Shown in pieces: positions 61,207 through 64,000 of a stretch of 64,000 nt of DNA (positions are counted from its first letter, which is position 1; every line of letters begins with the position of its first letter). The position numbers and the translations under genes are program-made. The stretch spans positions 1 to 64,000 of the forward strand of contig JAHCJK010000008.1 in the NCBI GenBank assembly GCA_026184295.1, read 5' to 3'. Below the pieces are notes generated by a model. It did no database searches. It worked only from the letters and a program-made list of their open reading frames with translations, and was not told the origin of the DNA. This DNA is from Planctomycetota bacterium. GTDB taxonomy: Bacteria > Planctomycetota > SZUA-567 > H5-PLA8.

Positions 61207-61977
61207 TCAGGCGGTCAGCGTGTCGCCGTACTGCTTGCGCCAGAGTTCGCGGATGCGGCCGAACATCACCTGGGCCTTTTCTTCCTTGCCCAGGAAGCGG
61301 TAGATGCGGCCCAGGTCTTCCAGCGATTCGATCAGGACGTCCTCGCCCCAGCCGCGCCCGTGGTCGATCAGCGCGAGCACGCGCTCGTACAGCGGCTCGG
61401 CCTCGGAGTAGCGCCCGCACGCGCGGTAGAACCCGGCGAGCTGCCGCAGGTAAAAGACGAGGTCCGGGTGGCGGTAGCCGCGCCCGTATTCGACGCGCTG
61501 CACCGCCTGCTTGAAGCTGCGTTCGGCGTCGAGCAGGTTGCCGTGGTGCGAATACAGGATGCCGAAGCTGACGTCGCTGAGCGCCAAATCGGGGCACTGC
61601 CGCCCCCAGGCCTTCACGCGGATCGCCTGCGAACGCAGCAGCAGCCGTTCGGATTCGGCCAGTCGTTCGATGACGAAGAGCAGGACGTAATGTTCCAGGC
61701 ATTCGGCCAGGCGCGGATCGTCGGGGCCGTACGCAGCCTCGATGATCTTCGGCACCGAGGCGTAGACGGTGGCGGCGAGGTCCGGCTTCTGCATCATGCG
61801 GTAGACGTGGGCCAGCCCTTCGATGCTCTTGATGCGCCGGCGGTCGTGCGGGCGCAGGCGCTTGGTCGCGCGCAGCGCGCCGAGGTACTTGCCTTCGGCT
61901 TCCACGTACGCGCCGGCCTCGTAGGCGCGCTCGGCTTCTTCGTGGAGGCTCTTCCAGGATGCGCTTCGTTTTTCCAT
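61207..61977 (-). CDS. TPR-repeat protein (kinesin-light-chain-like)
   Basis: A 256-residue soluble protein built from about six tetratricopeptide-type helical pairs. Examples are AERAYEAGAYVEAEGKYLGA, LERVLALIDHGRGWGED-type units and SLEDLGRIYRFLGKEEKAQV, with KLC-like 'H.d.a..l..L...y...gr..eAe.l..r.l' spacing (HPDLVFYLRQLAGFYRACGR). It mediates protein-protein contacts; partner unknown. GAGGAG lies 10 nt before the ATG. An AT-rich tract (GGGTATATTAATTATG) directly upstream is a plausible promoter. No signal peptide. Confidence 0.87.
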   Translation of the reverse strand: MEKRSASWKSLHEEAERAYEAGAYVEAEGKYLGALRATKRLRPHDRRRIKSIEGLAHVYRMMQKPDLAATVYASVPKIIEAAYGPDDPRLAECLEHYVLLFVIERLAESERLLLRSQAIRVKAWGRQCPDLALSDVSFGILYSHHGNLLDAERSFKQAVQRVEYGRGYRHPDLVFYLRQLAGFYRACGRYSEAEPLYERVLALIDHGRGWGEDVLIESLEDLGRIYRFLGKEEKAQVMFGRIRELWRKQYGDTLTA

Positions 61978-62131
61978 ACGCTCGCACTCCTCATTACATA
62001 ATTAATATACCCTTTTTAGATGTTAATTGGCCACGTTTGCACAAGTGAAGACGCAAGAATTGAAGGGAACCGCGCGTGCGATTGTTCGGATTAGCCGTTC
62101 GGAATAGCAACAAATACCGAATTGGTTCCGG

Positions 62132-62812
62132 TCACACGGGCAGCACGTCCGCGAAGACGAATCCGTCGCGCGTGACGACCTCGCCGGCCTTCACCGCGAT
62201 GGGCGCGGAGAACATCGGACCCGCGAAGCAGAACGAGTGGAACTCCCCGTTTTCCCCACAGGGATCGACGCCGGCCGGAAGTTCGTCGAGCAATTTCGGT
62301 TCGAAGACGCGCCCGGCGAAGCGCGGATCGCACTGTTTCGGATCGACGCAGGTGAGCACCGCGCGGAGGCCCGCCGCGAGCATCTCGCGCGCGAGCGCCG
62401 GCGTGCCGGCGCGTTCGCCCCAGACGGGAAAGAGCGGCTCGATGCCGGTGCCCTTCAGTTTCTCGACGCGGTACGCGCGGATGTCTTCAAGAAAGAGATC
62501 GCCGAAGGCGATGCGCGTGATGCCTTCGGCCTTGGCCTTGGCCACCGCGGCGGCCATGCGCGCCTCGTACGCTTCGTTGGGGCAGGGCCAGGGGATCGGC
62601 ACGGGCCAGAGCGGCAGCCCGGCGGCGCGCGCCTGGGATTCCACGAGTTCGCGGCGGACGGCGTGCATCGCGACGCGGTCGAAGTGCTCGTTGATCGTGG
62701 TCAGGAGCCCGACGACTTCGACCTCGCCGCGCTGGCGGAGGACGTGCAGGGACCAGGCGCTGTCTTTCCCGCTGCTCCAGGCGAGCAGCGCTTTGGGGCG
62801 GTCGGCAGGCAT
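62132..62812 (-). CDS. DUF71/COG2102 ATP-pyrophosphatase (Dph6-like, B12-salvage context)
   Basis: A 226-residue PP-loop ATPase. The N-terminal signature is LLAWSSGKDSAWSLHVL (SGKDS at 14-18). The family core continues with VVGLLTTINEHFDRVAMHAV, the strongly conserved GDLFLEDIRAYR, and the C-terminal DPCGENGEFHSFCF. Archaeal and eukaryotic members amidate diphthine; bacteria lack diphthamide, and comparative genomics assigned one bacterial subgroup to vitamin B12 salvage. Here the gene diverges from a cobalamin riboswitch and TonB receptor, which favours that subgroup. It appears leaderless: TAGACT lies 6 nt before the ATG and no Shine-Dalgarno is visible. Confidence 0.9.
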   Translation of the reverse strand: MPADRPKALLAWSSGKDSAWSLHVLRQRGEVEVVGLLTTINEHFDRVAMHAVRRELVESQARAAGLPLWPVPIPWPCPNEAYEARMAAAVAKAKAEGITRIAFGDLFLEDIRAYRVEKLKGTGIEPLFPVWGERAGTPALAREMLAAGLRAVLTCVDPKQCDPRFAGRVFEPKLLDELPAGVDPCGENGEFHSFCFAGPMFSAPIAVKAGEVVTRDGFVFADVLPV

Positions 62813-62850
62813 GCGTGGAGTCTAGAAGAAGGGTGCCCTTTCGCGCAAGC

Positions 62851-62862
62851 CGCACATGTGCG
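62851..62862. promoter_or_regulatory. Palindrome in the DUF71/TonB divergent region
   Basis: Perfect 12-bp palindrome CGCACATGTGCG, located 9 nt upstream of the TonB-side -35 element and just upstream of the DUF71 promoter. It is a candidate operator for both. Confidence 0.4.
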
Positions 62863-62871
62863 CGATTGTGG

Positions 62872-62899
62872 TTGACTGCGGCCCGTGGGACCGTATCTT
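62872..62899 (+). promoter_or_regulatory. Promoter of the cobalamin riboswitch transcript
   Basis: TTGACT (62872-62877), a 16-nt spacer, TATCTT (62894-62899). Transcription would begin near 62906, a few bases before the first paired element of the riboswitch (62918). Confidence 0.75.
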
Positions 62900-62917
62900 G
62901 CCTAACGACAATCACAT

Positions 62918-63185
62918 GAAGACTCTCTTCGGTTCCAACCGTGCTTCGCAGGGTTGGATTCAAAGGGAAGGCGGTGCAAATCCGCCGCGGTGGTCGCCGC
63001 TGTAACCGGGGACGACTCGCTGCTGGGCACTCGCGAGAGTGCCGCCACTGCCCGAACCCAGGCGCAAGCCTGGCAATGGGTGGGAAGGCGCAGCGGGAAG
63101 GACGATCCGGAAGCCAGAAGACCTGCCGAAGCAGCCGAAGTCCGGCTGCGGCCCGGAGGAAGCATGCTCCCGGCCAAGAGTCTTC
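62918..63185 (+). ncRNA. Cobalamin (B12) riboswitch
   Basis: Core motifs of the AdoCbl/Cbl aptamer occur in order: AAAGGGAA then GGTGCAAATCC, GCCGCTGTAACC, GCCACTGCCC and the 3' box GAAGCCAGAAGACCTGCC (63110-63127). A closing helix pairs GAAGACTC (62918-62925) with GAGTCTTC (63178-63185). An extra hairpin GCAGCCG/CGGCTGC (63131-63149) lies between the 3' box and that helix. The part GTCTTCAC (63180-63187) can instead pair with GTGAAGAC (63233-63240), giving an alternative structure. No T-tract terminator is seen, so control may act on translation of the receptor gene downstream. Confidence 0.93.
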
Positions 63186-63353
63186 ACGGGTTTCCTCGCA
63201 CCAAGGATCCCGTGGAGCGGTCGTCTTCGTCTGTGAAGACGGCTTAAGTCCCGCCCAGCGCACCCCTTACAAAAGCGCGTGGCAGGGCTTCCTCCACGGA
63301 AGGAAGCCTGCGACTCTGTTTTCCCCGCCGCACCAGCGGGTGAAGGAGCTGCC

Positions 63354-64000
63354 ATGCTGCGCCGTCTGTTCATTGCTGCCGTGATCGTGGGTTGGACCGT
63401 CTGGGGCTACGCCGCCGAGGAGGCCGCGCCGCCCAAGGAGACGCCGAAGGCCGCCGAACCGAAGGCGGACGAGGCCAAGAAGCCGGACGCCAAGCCCGAC
63501 GAAAAGAAGGACGCCAAGAAGGACGAAGCGAAGAAGGAAGAAGCGAAGAAGGACCAGGAGATCGTGGTCTCGGCCGAAAAGATTCCCGTCGGGCGCGAAC
63601 GGACCGGCGCGTCGGTGACGCGCGTAACCGACCGCGATATTCAGATCAATCAGGACAACCACGCGGCGGAGATCCTGCGCATGGTTCCGGGCGTAGCCAT
63701 CAACCAGTCGGGGCGGCGCGGCGACTTCGCGCAGGTCCGCATCCGCGGCGGCGAGACCGACCACGCGCTGGTGATGTTCGACGGCTTCAAGGTCAACACG
63801 TCCGGGCGCATCCGCCAGTACAACTTCGACGCGCTCGATCCCGTCGGCGTGCAGCAGATGGAAGTCGTGCGCGGCGCGGGTTCGGCCCTGCACGGTTCCG
63901 ACGCGGTGACAGGTTCGATCAACCTCATCACCAAGAAGGGCGAAGGGCGCCCGAAGCTGACGGCGTCCGCGGCCGGCGGCACGTTCGGCACCGACCGCGA
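63354..64000 (+). CDS. TonB-dependent outer-membrane receptor, probably BtuB-like (3' end outside window)
   Basis: The first 215 codons are visible; AAGGAG precedes the ATG by 7 nt. A signal peptide (~1-21) is followed by a long low-complexity Lys/Ala/Glu/Asp/Pro linker (~22-69). The TonB-box-like EIVVSAEKIP then begins the plug domain: LRMVPGVAINQSG, VRIRGGETDHALVMFDGFKV, VVRGAGSALHGSDAVTGSIN. This is the standard plug of TonB receptors. The cobalamin riboswitch in its leader identifies cobalamin or a corrinoid as the likely ligand. The beta-barrel lies beyond the window. Confidence 0.9.
   Translation, partial: MLRRLFIAAVIVGWTVWGYAAEEAAPPKETPKAAEPKADEAKKPDAKPDEKKDAKKDEAKKEEAKKDQEIVVSAEKIPVGRERTGASVTRVTDRDIQINQDNHAAEILRMVPGVAINQSGRRGDFAQVRIRGGETDHALVMFDGFKVNTSGRIRQYNFDALDPVGVQQMEVVRGAGSALHGSDAVTGSINLITKKGEGRPKLTASAAGGTFGTDR

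Noticed and set aside
62028-62042. Sigma-54-like TGGCCACGTTTGCA
   Set aside because: The GG-GC spacing is 10 and not 12.
1-64000. tRNA, rRNA, tmRNA genes, prophage or plasmid functions
   Set aside because: No cloverleaf with a conserved T-arm, no rRNA core sequence, and no integrase, capsid or replication gene was seen.

Overview
The window is high-GC DNA from a Gram-negative bacterium that looks like a member of the PVC/Planctomycetota group. Evidence for this is a serine/threonine kinase fused to a DUF1080-like and LRR-like sensor, many secreted carbohydrate-active proteins, a long-form serine hydroxymethyltransferase of the type seen in PVC bacteria, HEAT-like tails on secreted proteins, and envelope genes of a two-membrane cell (WaaP-like kinase, TonB receptor). 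Lineage is an inference from gene content; no rRNA or tRNA gene was seen.

Layout. 1-0.75 kb: a partial zinc-ribbon membrane protein and a compact unit made of a perfect sigma-54 promoter, a 39-residue membrane microprotein and an intrinsic terminator. 0.9-11 kb: LacI regulator, sugar isomerase/epimerase, M50 protease, a lipoprotein with a clan CD (caspase/gingipain-like) His/Cys signature, an FGE-like protein whose domain is interrupted by a membrane hairpin, a His-tailed coiled-coil protein and a TIGR03960-type radical SAM protein. 11.1-12.05 kb: a REP-flanked RAYT transposase and a 17-bp minisatellite. 12.1-13.9 kb: promoter, ZTP riboswitch, attenuator terminator and glyA. 13.9-22 kb: LuxR-type and XRE-type regulators around palindromic operators, an alpha/beta hydrolase, an ABC substrate-binding protein and ABC ATPase without a visible permease, MscS, a SpoIIAA-like protein and a PHP phosphoesterase.

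22.1-32.2 kb: three consecutive secreted proteins (two heparinase II/III-like lyases and a GH-like protein with a DUF4832-type tail) that share one N-terminal module of about 120 residues, followed by the receptor-like kinase. 32.1-39.7 kb: a P1B-4-type metal ATPase, a MreC-like coiled-coil membrane protein with a partner, mreB behind a structured leader, and two tandem secreted paralogues. 39.8-44 kb: an M20 peptidase and a TlpA/GT4/WaaP envelope operon. 44.4-61 kb: two PA14 membrane proteins, a GH123-like protein, a third heparinase-like gene with an apparent frameshift, an ADP-ribosylglycohydrolase with a beta-sandwich tail, a repeat hotspot, a secreted YHS protein and a 1401-residue glycoside-hydrolase-like protein with an internal degenerate copy. 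61.2-64 kb: a TPR protein, a DUF71 ATP-pyrophosphatase divergent from a cobalamin riboswitch, and the start of a TonB-dependent (BtuB-like) receptor.

Together the genes suggest a cell that degrades uronic-acid-containing polysaccharides outside the cytoplasm, senses ligands through kinase and PA14/lectin-like proteins, and imports vitamin B12. The most original observations are the shared N-terminal module in three adjacent secreted enzymes, the sigma-54 microprotein unit, a promoter motif shared by two distant genes (GCCGAAAGAA-N12-TGGTAAGAT), recurring leaderless starts (TANNNT 6-8 nt before ATG), and the DUF71/B12 neighbourhood.
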